Assembly (NCBI GenBank): GCA_045647865.1
Contig: JAZRMW010000020.1
Span: 1-64,000 of the forward strand
Length of the DNA stretch: 64,000 nucleotides
DNA from: Phocaeicola_A sp045647865
Lineage (GTDB): Bacteria; Bacteroidota; Bacteroidia; Bacteroidales; Bacteroidaceae
Reading direction: 5' to 3'
Shown here piece after piece: positions 24,334 to 32,206 of this stretch (the stretch's first letter is position 1; each line of letters begins with the position of its first letter). The translations under genes were made by a program, and so were the position numbers. The notes beneath the pieces are model-generated. The model was not told the origin of the DNA. It worked only from the letters and a program-made list of their open reading frames with translations, and did no database searches.

Positions 24334-25893
24334 ATGAAACAGAATCGAATCGAATTGAACTTTTTTACGAAAATCCTGTGGTTGCTCTTTGTCTGTTTGG
24401 TATCGGTCAAAGGAATCAGCGCTCCTCCTTTCTCTCCCCTTTTTACTCCTAAGAAGCATGAAGTGCGTGCTGTATGGCTCACCACCTTTCGGGGGCTTGA
24501 TTGGCCGACCACTCAAGTAAAAAGTGAAGCGGACATTGACAAACAGAAGAAAGAACTCACCGATATCCTCGATCAACTGCAAGCCGCACGCATCAATACC
24601 GTCATCTTTCAGACACGCGTACGCGGAAATCTCATCTATCCTTCCGATAAGGAAATTTGGTGCGAGTCGCTTACTGGTAAAGCTGGGGAAAATCCCGGAT
24701 ACGACCCCTTGGCTTTTGCTATCGAGGAGTGTCATAAACGGAGCATGGAGCTTCACGCATGGATGGTGGCCGTACCCTTGGGGAGCAATGAGGTGCATAA
24801 GGAGATGGGAACAGCATCCATCACCAAACGTCTTCCACACTTGTGTAAGCGTTTCCGCGACCATTGGTATTTGAATCCTGGACATCCGGATAGCAAAAAG
24901 TATTTGGCTTCGCTTGTTAATGAATTGATTACCCGATACGATGTAGATGGCGTACACCTCGACTATATTCGTTATCCCGATCGTCCGAAGCGTTTCCCTG
25001 ATGCCGCCGACTATCGGAAGTATGGCAAAGGAAAAACGCTCTACCAATGGCGACGCGATAACATCACAGCTTTGGTCCGTGCTGTTTATGACGAAGTGAA
25101 ATCTGTCAAACCTTGGGTAAAAGTGAGCAGTGCTCCGTTGGGTAAATATCGAAATACAACTCGATACAATGCAGGATGGAATGGATACCACGATGTATAT
25201 CAGGATGCACAGGCTTGGATGAAAGAGGGAATACAGGACATGATTTTCCCTATGCTCTATTATCGTGGAAACTATTTCTATCCCTTTGTTCTTGATTGGA
25301 GGGAACATGCTCACGGACGTATGGTTGTTCCCGGTTTGGGTATCTATTTCCTTCATCCGTCGGAGGGAGATTGGACACTGGATGAGATTGATCGCCAGCT
25401 GAATTTTGCCCGTTGGAGCGGATGCGAGGGCGAGAGTTACTTCCGTTCACGTTTCCTTACTGATGACACACAGGGTTTGTACGGCCATGTACAAGAGAAT
25501 TTCTACTATACTCCAGCCCTTGTGCCAACCCTTTCGTGGATAGACGATGTGGCTCCCTCTGTTCCTGGTAATGTGCAAGTGCAACGGATGAAAAATACCG
25601 TACGTTTGGCATGGACATCATCAACCGATAATCTGGGGGGAGGCTTGCGTTACAACGTCTATGCTTCTTCCTCTTATCCCGTAGATGTCGAGAACCCGTC
25701 TAACTTGATTTCCACTTATTTGGTTGATACATGCTACATCCATCAAGAGACTCCTTACCAACCGACTTTCCACTATGCTGTCACCTCCATTGACCGGTGT
25801 GGAAACGAAAGCGTCCCTGTGCAGTTACGTACCGAAGAGGCTCCTCGTCCGCGGACATTGGAGGAGTTGAAAACCAAGAATTCAATCAGATGA
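24334..25893 (+). CDS. Glycosyl hydrolase-like 10 (GHL10/DUF187) secreted protein
   Basis: 519 residues with a signal peptide (hydrophobic segment about 12-28). Residues 40-390 match the GHL10 (DUF187) TIM barrel: EVRAVWLTTFRGLDWPTT at the start, VDGVHLDYIRYPDRPKRFP in the middle and DMIFPMLYYRGNYFYP later. Residues about 415-505 form a fibronectin type III-like domain. GHL10 proteins are extracytoplasmic and linked to cell-wall or glycan hydrolysis; activity is uncharacterised for most. It is followed 41 bp later by an HD-domain gene. Confidence 0.88.
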   Translation: MKQNRIELNFFTKILWLLFVCLVSVKGISAPPFSPLFTPKKHEVRAVWLTTFRGLDWPTTQVKSEADIDKQKKELTDILDQLQAARINTVIFQTRVRGNLIYPSDKEIWCESLTGKAGENPGYDPLAFAIEECHKRSMELHAWMVAVPLGSNEVHKEMGTASITKRLPHLCKRFRDHWYLNPGHPDSKKYLASLVNELITRYDVDGVHLDYIRYPDRPKRFPDAADYRKYGKGKTLYQWRRDNITALVRAVYDEVKSVKPWVKVSSAPLGKYRNTTRYNAGWNGYHDVYQDAQAWMKEGIQDMIFPMLYYRGNYFYPFVLDWREHAHGRMVVPGLGIYFLHPSEGDWTLDEIDRQLNFARWSGCEGESYFRSRFLTDDTQGLYGHVQENFYYTPALVPTLSWIDDVAPSVPGNVQVQRMKNTVRLAWTSSTDNLGGGLRYNVYASSSYPVDVENPSNLISTYLVDTCYIHQETPYQPTFHYAVTSIDRCGNESVPVQLRTEEAPRPRTLEELKTKNSIR

Positions 25894-25934
25894 TTCCAAA
25901 ACCTTTGATTCCTAAAAATTAAGATCAATCCTAT

Positions 25935-26471
25935 ATGAATGCCCTTGACATCATCAACAAGTATTATCCCGAGGATAATGAATTGAAACACATCCTCGTG
26001 AAACATAGCCGTGCCGTAGCGGATAAGGCACTTGATATTGCCCGTCGTCATCCCGAATTAAACTTGGACACAACTTTTATAGAAGAGGCTGCTATGCTCC
26101 ACGACATTGGAATTTTCCTTACTGATGCAGAAGGAATCCATTGTTATGGTCAACATCCCTATATCTGTCACGGTTATCTTGGGGCTGATCTCATGAGAGC
26201 CGAGGGATATCCTCGCCATGCCCTCGTTTGTGAACGTCATACGGGTGCAGGTCTCTCGATGGAGGAAATCATCCGTCAAGGACTTCCCATTCCTCATCGC
26301 GATATGCGTCCTGTGAGTATGGAGGAACAAGTGGTATGTTTTGCTGATAAGTTCTTCTCGAAAACCAAACTTGATAAAGAAAAATCCATTGAGAAAGCTC
26401 TCAAGAGTTTGCTTAAACATGGTGATGAAGGTGTCTCCCGTTTCGAACATTGGTGCGAGATGTTTTTGTAG
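25935..26471 (+). CDS. HDIG-type HD-domain hydrolase
   Basis: 178 residues. HD metal ligands are visible: His24 (LVKHSRAVAD), His56-Asp57 in MLHDIGIF, and later His residues in HPYICHGYL. HD proteins are metal-dependent phosphohydrolases acting on nucleotides or cyclic nucleotides; the substrate is not known here. No signal peptide, so cytoplasmic. The C-terminal 40 residues form a helical Lys/Glu-rich tail. It is likely in one transcript with the upstream GHL10 gene. Confidence 0.85.
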   Translation: MNALDIINKYYPEDNELKHILVKHSRAVADKALDIARRHPELNLDTTFIEEAAMLHDIGIFLTDAEGIHCYGQHPYICHGYLGADLMRAEGYPRHALVCERHTGAGLSMEEIIRQGLPIPHRDMRPVSMEEQVVCFADKFFSKTKLDKEKSIEKALKSLLKHGDEGVSRFEHWCEMFL

Positions 26472-26596
26472 AATTTTGTCGATTCGAGATTTTTTGCGTA
26501 TTTTTACTTCTGTATTGATTGATGGATTTGCTTGCATTTTGTCAGTTCAGAAGTGTATATATTAAGAGAAAATATGGCCATTCCAATAATTTGTTT

Positions 26597-26604
26597 TATT
26601 TTTG
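26597..26604 (+). promoter_or_regulatory. -7 promoter box for the PqqD-like operon
   Basis: TATTTTTG matches TAnnTTTG, 27 bp upstream of the PqqD-like gene start, and would drive the peptide-tailoring-like operon. Confidence 0.55.
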
Positions 26605-26631
26605 CATCCTAACCCATAAAATCACATAAGT

Positions 26632-26901
26632 ATGAAGATTAATCCGAAATATGCTCTTCGCACCATTGCCGGAGAGACAATCATTGTAAATCAGGGAGGT
26701 TCGCATACGGACATGACCCGCATCATTTCGTTGAATACTACGGCCCGAATGCTTTGGGAAGCATTGTGTGGAAAGAATTTTACCACAGAAGAGGCTGCTT
26801 CCCTGTTGGTGGAGAAGTATGGTATTGCTGAAGATCTGGCTTTGGCTGATGCATCCCGTTGGGTAGAACGGTTGAAGGAATGTGGAGGAATTGTAGAATG
26901 A
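26632..26901 (+). CDS. PqqD-like peptide chaperone / RiPP recognition element
   Basis: 89 residues with the winged-helix PqqD pattern: an N-terminal beta hairpin (KYALRTIAGETIIVNQGG), then LNTTARMLWEALCGKNFTTE, a second helix and a short C-terminal helix. PqqD-like domains (RREs) bind leader peptides in RiPP biosynthesis, and standalone forms correspond to lasso-peptide B1 proteins. Its stop codon overlaps the next start (ATGA), so both products are translationally coupled. It is the first gene of the operon. Confidence 0.85.
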   Translation: MKINPKYALRTIAGETIIVNQGGSHTDMTRIISLNTTARMLWEALCGKNFTTEEAASLLVEKYGIAEDLALADASRWVERLKECGGIVE

Positions 26902-28022
26902 ATCATTCCCGTCCTATACAGATGGTGTTGGCCTTGCTGAAGCGTGCATTGAGCGGAGGTGAGGTAAATCGTGAGGTTTTTGCTAGTGCCACAGATGCCG
27001 ACTGGCAGGCGTGTTATAAACTTGCGGCAGAGCAAGGAGTGATGGCTGTTGTTTGGGATGGTGTAGTGGCTTTGCCTACAGACCTTTTGCCACCAAGAGG
27101 CTTAAAATTGACATGGGCCATGGCCGTGGAAAGGTATGAAGAGCGCTATGTGCGCTATTGCCGTACGGTACATGAACTGACAGAGATGCTTCGCCCTCAT
27201 GGAGTCGGATTGATGCAATTGAAGGGCGTAGGATTTTCGAACTATTATCCCGTACCTTCCCATCGCGAAGGGGGAGACATTGATATCCGTATTTATTCGT
27301 TGGATACAGATCGGGTGAGTGACGAAGAGGCTTTGGCACTTGCCGAGCATCTGATGGAGGAACGGGGGATTGAGGTGGACCGCACCCATTCGAAGAAACA
27401 CAATACGTTCCGTTATCGGGGCATCATGATAGAGAATCATAAGGCTTATCTGAATGTCTATAACACCCGTGAGGCATTTTCGTTGGAGGAATATCTGCAT
27501 GAACACGATACTCCTGTTGAAACAGTTTTGTTGGAAGGGGAATGTCCCGTTTCTGTGCCTTCAGATGCGTTCAATGCCGTATTCATTGGCTTTCATGCTG
27601 CGCAACACTTCGGTAGCGGACTTTCGTTGCATCACCTGTGTGATTGGGCTTGTCTGCTCAACCATGGTGCATTGGATTTGTTACCTACAGAACTGATGGA
27701 TGTCAAGGTACAACATTTCTTCCGTGCCTTGACGGGATTAGCATATAGCTATTTGGGTTCTTCTGTTGAAGTTGATTATGACAAAGAATTGGCCGAAATA
27801 ATGTTGAAGGAGATGGTCTCTCCTACCTATCCTTCAGTACCGGCTAAGGCTTTGGGAAATAATCCAATACGAATATTTATGTACAAGTTCCGTCGGCTTT
27901 ATCATAACAGTGCATTGCGCGGACGTGTGTTTGATACCAATTTCTCAGAGCGTTTATGGATGGCCGTGAAAAATAATTATTGGCGACCTGCCCGACTGTT
28001 CAAAGTGACATGGAATAAATAG
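26898..28022 (+). CDS. Nucleotidyltransferase-fold protein (PF14907 family)
   Basis: 374 residues. The motif LKGVGFSNYYP (residues 108-118) followed by GGDIDI (125-130) is the paired-carboxylate signature of PF14907 uncharacterised nucleotidyltransferases. C-terminal helices include a His-rich stretch (GFHAAQHFGSGLSLHHLCDW). PF14907 members co-occur with lasso and other RiPP clusters, where they are proposed to modify the peptide with nucleotides. The chosen start overlaps the pqqD-like stop by 4 bp. The ABC transporter follows after 10 bp. Confidence 0.85.
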   Translation: MNHSRPIQMVLALLKRALSGGEVNREVFASATDADWQACYKLAAEQGVMAVVWDGVVALPTDLLPPRGLKLTWAMAVERYEERYVRYCRTVHELTEMLRPHGVGLMQLKGVGFSNYYPVPSHREGGDIDIRIYSLDTDRVSDEEALALAEHLMEERGIEVDRTHSKKHNTFRYRGIMIENHKAYLNVYNTREAFSLEEYLHEHDTPVETVLLEGECPVSVPSDAFNAVFIGFHAAQHFGSGLSLHHLCDWACLLNHGALDLLPTELMDVKVQHFFRALTGLAYSYLGSSVEVDYDKELAEIMLKEMVSPTYPSVPAKALGNNPIRIFMYKFRRLYHNSALRGRVFDTNFSERLWMAVKNNYWRPARLFKVTWNK

Positions 28023-28032
28023 AGGGTGACGG

Positions 28033-29658
28033 ATGAATTTACTGAAACGGACATATCGGTTGTTGATTCCTCAGGAACGTAGAGAGGCCGCTCGTGTAGT
28101 AGGGGTTGTTTTTCTGACGGCATTGCTTGATTTTGTGGGAATAGCTTCGTTGTTCCCCATCCTATATTTGCTGTTGGAGAAGGATGGTGACCGTACGACC
28201 GTACTGTTATTCTGTCTGTTGGCATTCGTCGTGGTAGTACTGAAGGGTTGGACTGCAACTGGTCTTCTGAAAGTGCAACACCGTTTCCTTTTATCGTTGT
28301 ACAAGCGGCTCAGTCTGGCTCTATATTCTTCATATTATAAGAAAGGACTGCTTTATATCCGTGAGCGGGGAGCCGGACGGTTGTCGTTTGAGGTGAATAA
28401 TGTATGTTTCGGGTTCAGTCAAGGGGTGCTGATGCCTTTGTTACGCATGGCTTCTGATGCCATGTTGCTATTGTTGACAACGGTGGCTTTCTTGCTTTAT
28501 GACGGAGCTACGATGTTGTTGCTCTATTCCTCGTTTATCCCTTTTGTCGTGATTTATCTGCTGGTGGTTCGTAAGCGTATCAGTCAATACGGACGTGATG
28601 AACAAGAGGCGCGTCGCGAACAGATTCGGGTAGTGAACGATACTTTCCGTGGATATGTAGATGCCGAGGTGTATGGTGCTTTCCCCTCTTTGTGGAGAAA
28701 TTTTGCAAGGGGAGCAGACAATGTTTCGGAGCGACGTATGCAGATGATGAACATGCAACGGATTCCGATGGTGTTGAGTGAACTTTCGGTGGTGATTGGA
28801 TTAGCTTTGCTGGCTTTTACAGGTGAGGGTGATATGAGCCTTTTGACAGGCGCCTTTGCTTTGGTGGCTTTGCGCCTTTTACCTGCTTTACGTGGTTTGC
28901 TGACGGGATGGACGCAGGTCAGCCATGCTGAACATTTCTTGGAAATCATTGAAGATGGGTTGGTTGGAACAGATTCAGAACAAGTAGAGACTACAAGTGG
29001 TTGCTTGACTTTTGAAAAAGAAATAACGTTGAGCAATCTTTCGTTTGCTTATGAAGAAGGAAATGAAGTTGTGAAAAACTTCAGTACGTGCATACAGAAA
29101 GGTGAGTTTGTAGGTATAAGCGGACAGAGTGGAGTGGGAAAAACCACTTTGTTCAATTTACTGTTAGGATTCCTAAATCCCCAAAATGGAAACATTAGAG
29201 TGGATGATGTTCCTTTGTCTGCAAAAAATCGACAGGCTTGGCTTAATCGGATTGGTTATGTTCCGCAGGAGGTCTTCATCTTTGATACGACACTTGCAGC
29301 CAACGTGGCATTAGGTGAAGACCTGATAGACCAAGAACGTGTGCGCGAAGTGTTGGCGTGGGTAGCACTTGACGAATGGGTCAAGGGGTTGCCTCAAGGT
29401 TTGGATACTCCGATGAATGAAGCTGGTTCCCGTTTGTCTGGTGGGCAGAAACAACGTTTGGGGATGGCACGTGCCTTGTACAAGCGTGCTGATGTATTGT
29501 TGTTGGATGAGGCTGCGTCAGCATTGGATTTTGAGACGGAAAAAGAAATTAACGATACAATCCGACGAATCAGACAAGAGAATGAAGGGCTTACAATACT
29601 TTATATTGCCCATCATGCCAGTGCTTTGTCTGTCTGTGACAGAATTATTGAGATATAG
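28033..29658 (+). CDS. ABC exporter (fused membrane and ATPase domains)
   Basis: 541 residues: an N-terminal six-helix membrane domain (about 20-310) then an ATPase domain with Walker A GQSGVGKTT (about 364), signature LSGGQKQRLGMAR (about 468) and Walker B VLLLDEAASALD (about 489). It has no N-terminal C39 peptidase domain, so unlike lantibiotic exporters it does not cut a leader. It is placed after the PqqD and nucleotidyltransferase genes, so peptide or lipid export fits the context. The family call is certain; substrate is inference. Confidence 0.92.
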   Translation: MNLLKRTYRLLIPQERREAARVVGVVFLTALLDFVGIASLFPILYLLLEKDGDRTTVLLFCLLAFVVVVLKGWTATGLLKVQHRFLLSLYKRLSLALYSSYYKKGLLYIRERGAGRLSFEVNNVCFGFSQGVLMPLLRMASDAMLLLLTTVAFLLYDGATMLLLYSSFIPFVVIYLLVVRKRISQYGRDEQEARREQIRVVNDTFRGYVDAEVYGAFPSLWRNFARGADNVSERRMQMMNMQRIPMVLSELSVVIGLALLAFTGEGDMSLLTGAFALVALRLLPALRGLLTGWTQVSHAEHFLEIIEDGLVGTDSEQVETTSGCLTFEKEITLSNLSFAYEEGNEVVKNFSTCIQKGEFVGISGQSGVGKTTLFNLLLGFLNPQNGNIRVDDVPLSAKNRQAWLNRIGYVPQEVFIFDTTLAANVALGEDLIDQERVREVLAWVALDEWVKGLPQGLDTPMNEAGSRLSGGQKQRLGMARALYKRADVLLLDEAASALDFETEKEINDTIRRIRQENEGLTILYIAHHASALSVCDRIIEI

Positions 29659-29662
29659 GATA

Positions 29663-29775
29663 AAAGTGGGGCCTATAAATCCCACAAATTATGAATAATG
29701 GTGAGTACCTATGCGTTTTCGTTAAAGCGATGAGTCGAAGAGAACCCTGTTCGATTCATTTATAGGACCCACTTT
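29663..29775. repeat. 18-bp inverted repeat enclosing 77 bp in the operon gap
   Basis: AAAGTGGGGCCTATAAAT and ATTTATAGGACCCACTTT pair at 17 of 18 positions. Inside, GAGTCGAA and TTCGATTC can form a second stem. This is the only substantial gap in an otherwise tightly packed operon, starting 4 bp after the ABC gene. The transcript would form a long closed structure, compatible with an RNA regulatory element or processing site. Confidence 0.8.
29691..29765 (+). CDS. Possible 24-residue peptide inside the inverted repeat
   Basis: A short ATG-to-stop frame reading MNNGEYLCVFVKAMSRREPC and four more residues, with two cysteines. It ends inside the right arm of the inverted repeat. Position in a PqqD/kinase/ABC operon makes it a candidate precursor or leader peptide, but a frame this short is expected by chance and no ribosome-binding site is evident. 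It lacks a GG leader motif and the lasso-type conserved threonine. Confidence 0.2.
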   Translation: MNNGEYLCVFVKAMSRREPCSIHL

Positions 29776-29786
29776 AAGGACTTTTA

Positions 29787-30644
29787 ATGATGCAATATTA
29801 TAAAATAGGGGGATTCCTGTTGGCAATAGAAGGTGAACAGTTGTGTGCTCATTTGGCTTCTATGCAGAGTTTTGAGACTTTTCGTATAATAAGTACGGAG
29901 GGAGAGGAACCTGTTTGTGAATTTGTGGAAACGTCGGATGATGCTCCTGATTTTGAGCAGGAAATCTATCAATTGAAGGATTTAGATACAGTCTTCAGAT
30001 TTGGACTCATTGACGGTGGATATCGCATGAGTGAGGTGCAGGATGATGGTCAAAGATTGGACCTGTGGGGTAGGAAGGGTGAAAAACGAATGTATTTGTC
30101 CGGTAATTGGGAGCCACGGATGTTGCGCTCAATTTTGTGGACAGGATATGGAATACAGACTGTACCGATGGGCGCAATACCAGTGCATAGTAGCTGTATA
30201 GTGAACGCGGATGAGGCTGTCATGTGCTTGGGAGAGAGTGGAACGGGAAAAAGCACTCATACCCGTCTGTGGAGACAATATATTGCAGGTAGTCATCTGC
30301 TGAATGATGATTCTCCTATTTTACGGGTAGAAGAGGGACAAGTGTGGGTGTATGGAAGCCCATGGAGTGGAAAGACCCCCTGTTATCGTACTGAACGTTT
30401 TCCTTTAAGAGCTTGTATCCGTCTGTCGCAAGCCCCTCAGAATCGCATCAGACGGTTGAATGTCTTGCAGGCATATGCCGCTTTGCATCCATCGTGTCCG
30501 CCAGCTTTTGCCTATGAATCCACCTTGTACGATGCCATGAGTCGTACATTGAGTGATGTATTGGAACGTGTATTGTGTTATCATTTGGAGTGTTTGCCGG
30601 ATGAAGAGGCTGCACAATTGTCATACCATACAATATTTGACTGA
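29787..30644 (+). CDS. HprK-like P-loop kinase
   Basis: 285 residues. The P-loop GESGTGKST is at residues 149-157. The HprK/PEPCK-type acidic pair lies in LNDDSP (Asp174-Asp175), and a second loop GSPWSGKT is at 190-197. HprK-like proteins of this small type occur in RiPP and lasso clusters as peptide kinases, distinct from regulatory HPr kinases. The N-terminal 120 residues form an unassigned domain. It is followed by the S24/S26 peptidase gene with a 1-bp overlap. Confidence 0.85.
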   Translation: MMQYYKIGGFLLAIEGEQLCAHLASMQSFETFRIISTEGEEPVCEFVETSDDAPDFEQEIYQLKDLDTVFRFGLIDGGYRMSEVQDDGQRLDLWGRKGEKRMYLSGNWEPRMLRSILWTGYGIQTVPMGAIPVHSSCIVNADEAVMCLGESGTGKSTHTRLWRQYIAGSHLLNDDSPILRVEEGQVWVYGSPWSGKTPCYRTERFPLRACIRLSQAPQNRIRRLNVLQAYAALHPSCPPAFAYESTLYDAMSRTLSDVLERVLCYHLECLPDEEAAQLSYHTIFD

Positions 30645-31093
30645 TGAAAAATATTCCTAACAATCTCTTCTTTGCTTGGGTAGAGGAGGAAATCGCCAAT
30701 GGACGCGAGGCACGTATCCGTGTAAAAGGGGAGTCGATGTATCCTTTTTTGCGTAATGGCGTGGATGATGTTGTAGTTTCTCCTTGTCGAGTGGAAGATT
30801 TGAAGTTGTTGGATATCGTTCTGTTTCGTTATAAAGGCAAACATGTCATGCACCGTATTGTTGGCATGACTGAAGAGGGATATACTTTACAGGGAGATGG
30901 TGTCTGGGCTTCACAAGAATATTGTAAAAGAGAGGATGTGGTAGGGAAAGTGGTGGTTATATGTCCACCGATGAAGACTTCTTTCCCTGTCACATCCTCT
31001 TCTTGGATATTCCTTTGTAGAATATGGTTCTGCTTGCGGGTATTCAGAAGATGGCTTTTGCGCCTGTGCCGTCTCTTCCGTGTACGTTCTTGA
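30644..31093 (+). CDS. S24/S26-family peptidase (SipW-like)
   Basis: 149 residues. Ser31 in KGESMYPFLRNG is the nucleophile of the S24/S26 fold, His70 in HVMHRIVG fits the SipW-type base, and Asp85 is in LQGDGV. The C-terminal 33 residues are hydrophobic then very Arg-rich (CRIWFCLRVFRRWLLRLCRL), a likely membrane anchor. The catalytic set Ser-His rather than Ser-Lys matches SipW/archaeal signal peptidases. It overlaps the kinase gene by one base and ends immediately before the convergent prmA. Confidence 0.8.
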   Translation: MKNIPNNLFFAWVEEEIANGREARIRVKGESMYPFLRNGVDDVVVSPCRVEDLKLLDIVLFRYKGKHVMHRIVGMTEEGYTLQGDGVWASQEYCKREDVVGKVVVICPPMKTSFPVTSSSWIFLCRIWFCLRVFRRWLLRLCRLFRVRS

Positions 31094-31942
31094 TTATTTC
31101 TTTTCCGCTACGACCATAGCCCAACGGTTGTTTTCGTAATATTCTACGAAAGAAAGCCCGTTGATTGTAAGGCTTTCTTGTATGGCAGGAATGTCATCCA
31201 CGTAGAATCCACTGAGGAATATGCGGCTACCACTCTTCATACATCCTGCATAAGCATCCATGTCTGCGGTGAGAATGTTACGGTTGATGTTTGCAATGAT
31301 AAGGTCGAATGTCGGACATTCATTGCGCAGAAAGTCTGCATCGCCTAAACGTACGGTAATGCAGTCGATTCCGTTGAGGTTGATATTGTCGGCAGAGTTG
31401 GATACACACCAATCGTCAATGTCAATGGCGGTGATGGGTGAAGCCCCACGTTTGGCTGCCAGAATTGCCAGGATGGAAGTTCCACATCCCATGTCAAGTA
31501 CACTTTTCCCTTTCAATTCAGTTTCTAACAGACGGCTGACAATGAGGTTCGTTGTTTCGTGATGGCCGGTTCCGAAGGACATTTGGGGATTGATGAGAAT
31601 GTCGTATTCCATCTCTGGTATGTCCTTGTGGAAGGTGCTATGGATGACACAACGGTTGCCGATTATGATGGGTTGGAAGAAATTCTTTTCCCATTCTTCG
31701 TTCCAATCTTTGTCCTCTTGCTCTTGTACCGTGTAAGTGATAGTGGTGTCAGACATAGGGAAATCACTGATGATGTTTTGGATAGCCTCTTCATCGTACA
31801 GTTTCTTCTGAATATAAGCTTTCAGTGTAGAACCTTCTTCTACAAAACTTTCAAAGCCTATGTCGCCAGCCAAGGCTGTGAGTACATCTTGGGCTGTTTC
31901 GTTCCATGGGGTTAGGGTGAATGTGACTTCTATATAAACCAT
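31094..31942 (-). CDS. prmA: Ribosomal protein L11 methyltransferase
   Basis: 282 residues, typical for PrmA. It has an N-terminal substrate domain then a Rossmann SAM domain with VLDMGCGTSILAILAAKRGA, and NPQMSFGTGHHETT just before it, a strong family signature. NINRNI follows (related to the NPPY-type motif). PrmA trimethylates several residues of L11. The stop codon directly abuts the stop of the convergent peptidase gene, with no terminator between. Confidence 0.95.
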   Translation of the reverse strand: MVYIEVTFTLTPWNETAQDVLTALAGDIGFESFVEEGSTLKAYIQKKLYDEEAIQNIISDFPMSDTTITYTVQEQEDKDWNEEWEKNFFQPIIIGNRCVIHSTFHKDIPEMEYDILINPQMSFGTGHHETTNLIVSRLLETELKGKSVLDMGCGTSILAILAAKRGASPITAIDIDDWCVSNSADNINLNGIDCITVRLGDADFLRNECPTFDLIIANINRNILTADMDAYAGCMKSGSRIFLSGFYVDDIPAIQESLTINGLSFVEYYENNRWAMVVAEKK

Positions 31943-32129
31943 ATACTGTAATTATGAATGATAAGTTTTGAATTATGAGATGGCGAAAGTACAACTTTTT
32001 TGTCTATAATCCCCTTTAAATTCCTTAAAATCTGAAAATATCCCACAAAAAGTAAAGCTTAAATGTGAAATAACAGGAAAAACTTGACAAAAAAACAGAG
32101 TTTTCAGTCTGCAAATCAATATTGTTGTT

Positions 32130-32137
32130 TATATTTG
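32130..32137 (+). promoter_or_regulatory. -7 promoter box for the His/Trp-rich gene
   Basis: TATATTTG matches TAnnTTTG, 70 bp upstream of the start codon. Confidence 0.5.
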
Positions 32138-32206
32138 CACTAGAGATTAGGCCCGTTTTAATTTATAGAAACAGGTTTCAAGGATGAGAATTTAAATAGT
32201 AGTGTT

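Noticed and set aside
26521..26628. 35-codon frame upstream of the PqqD-like gene as a precursor peptide
   Set aside because: It runs through the promoter box used by the operon, so it would not be on the operon's transcript.
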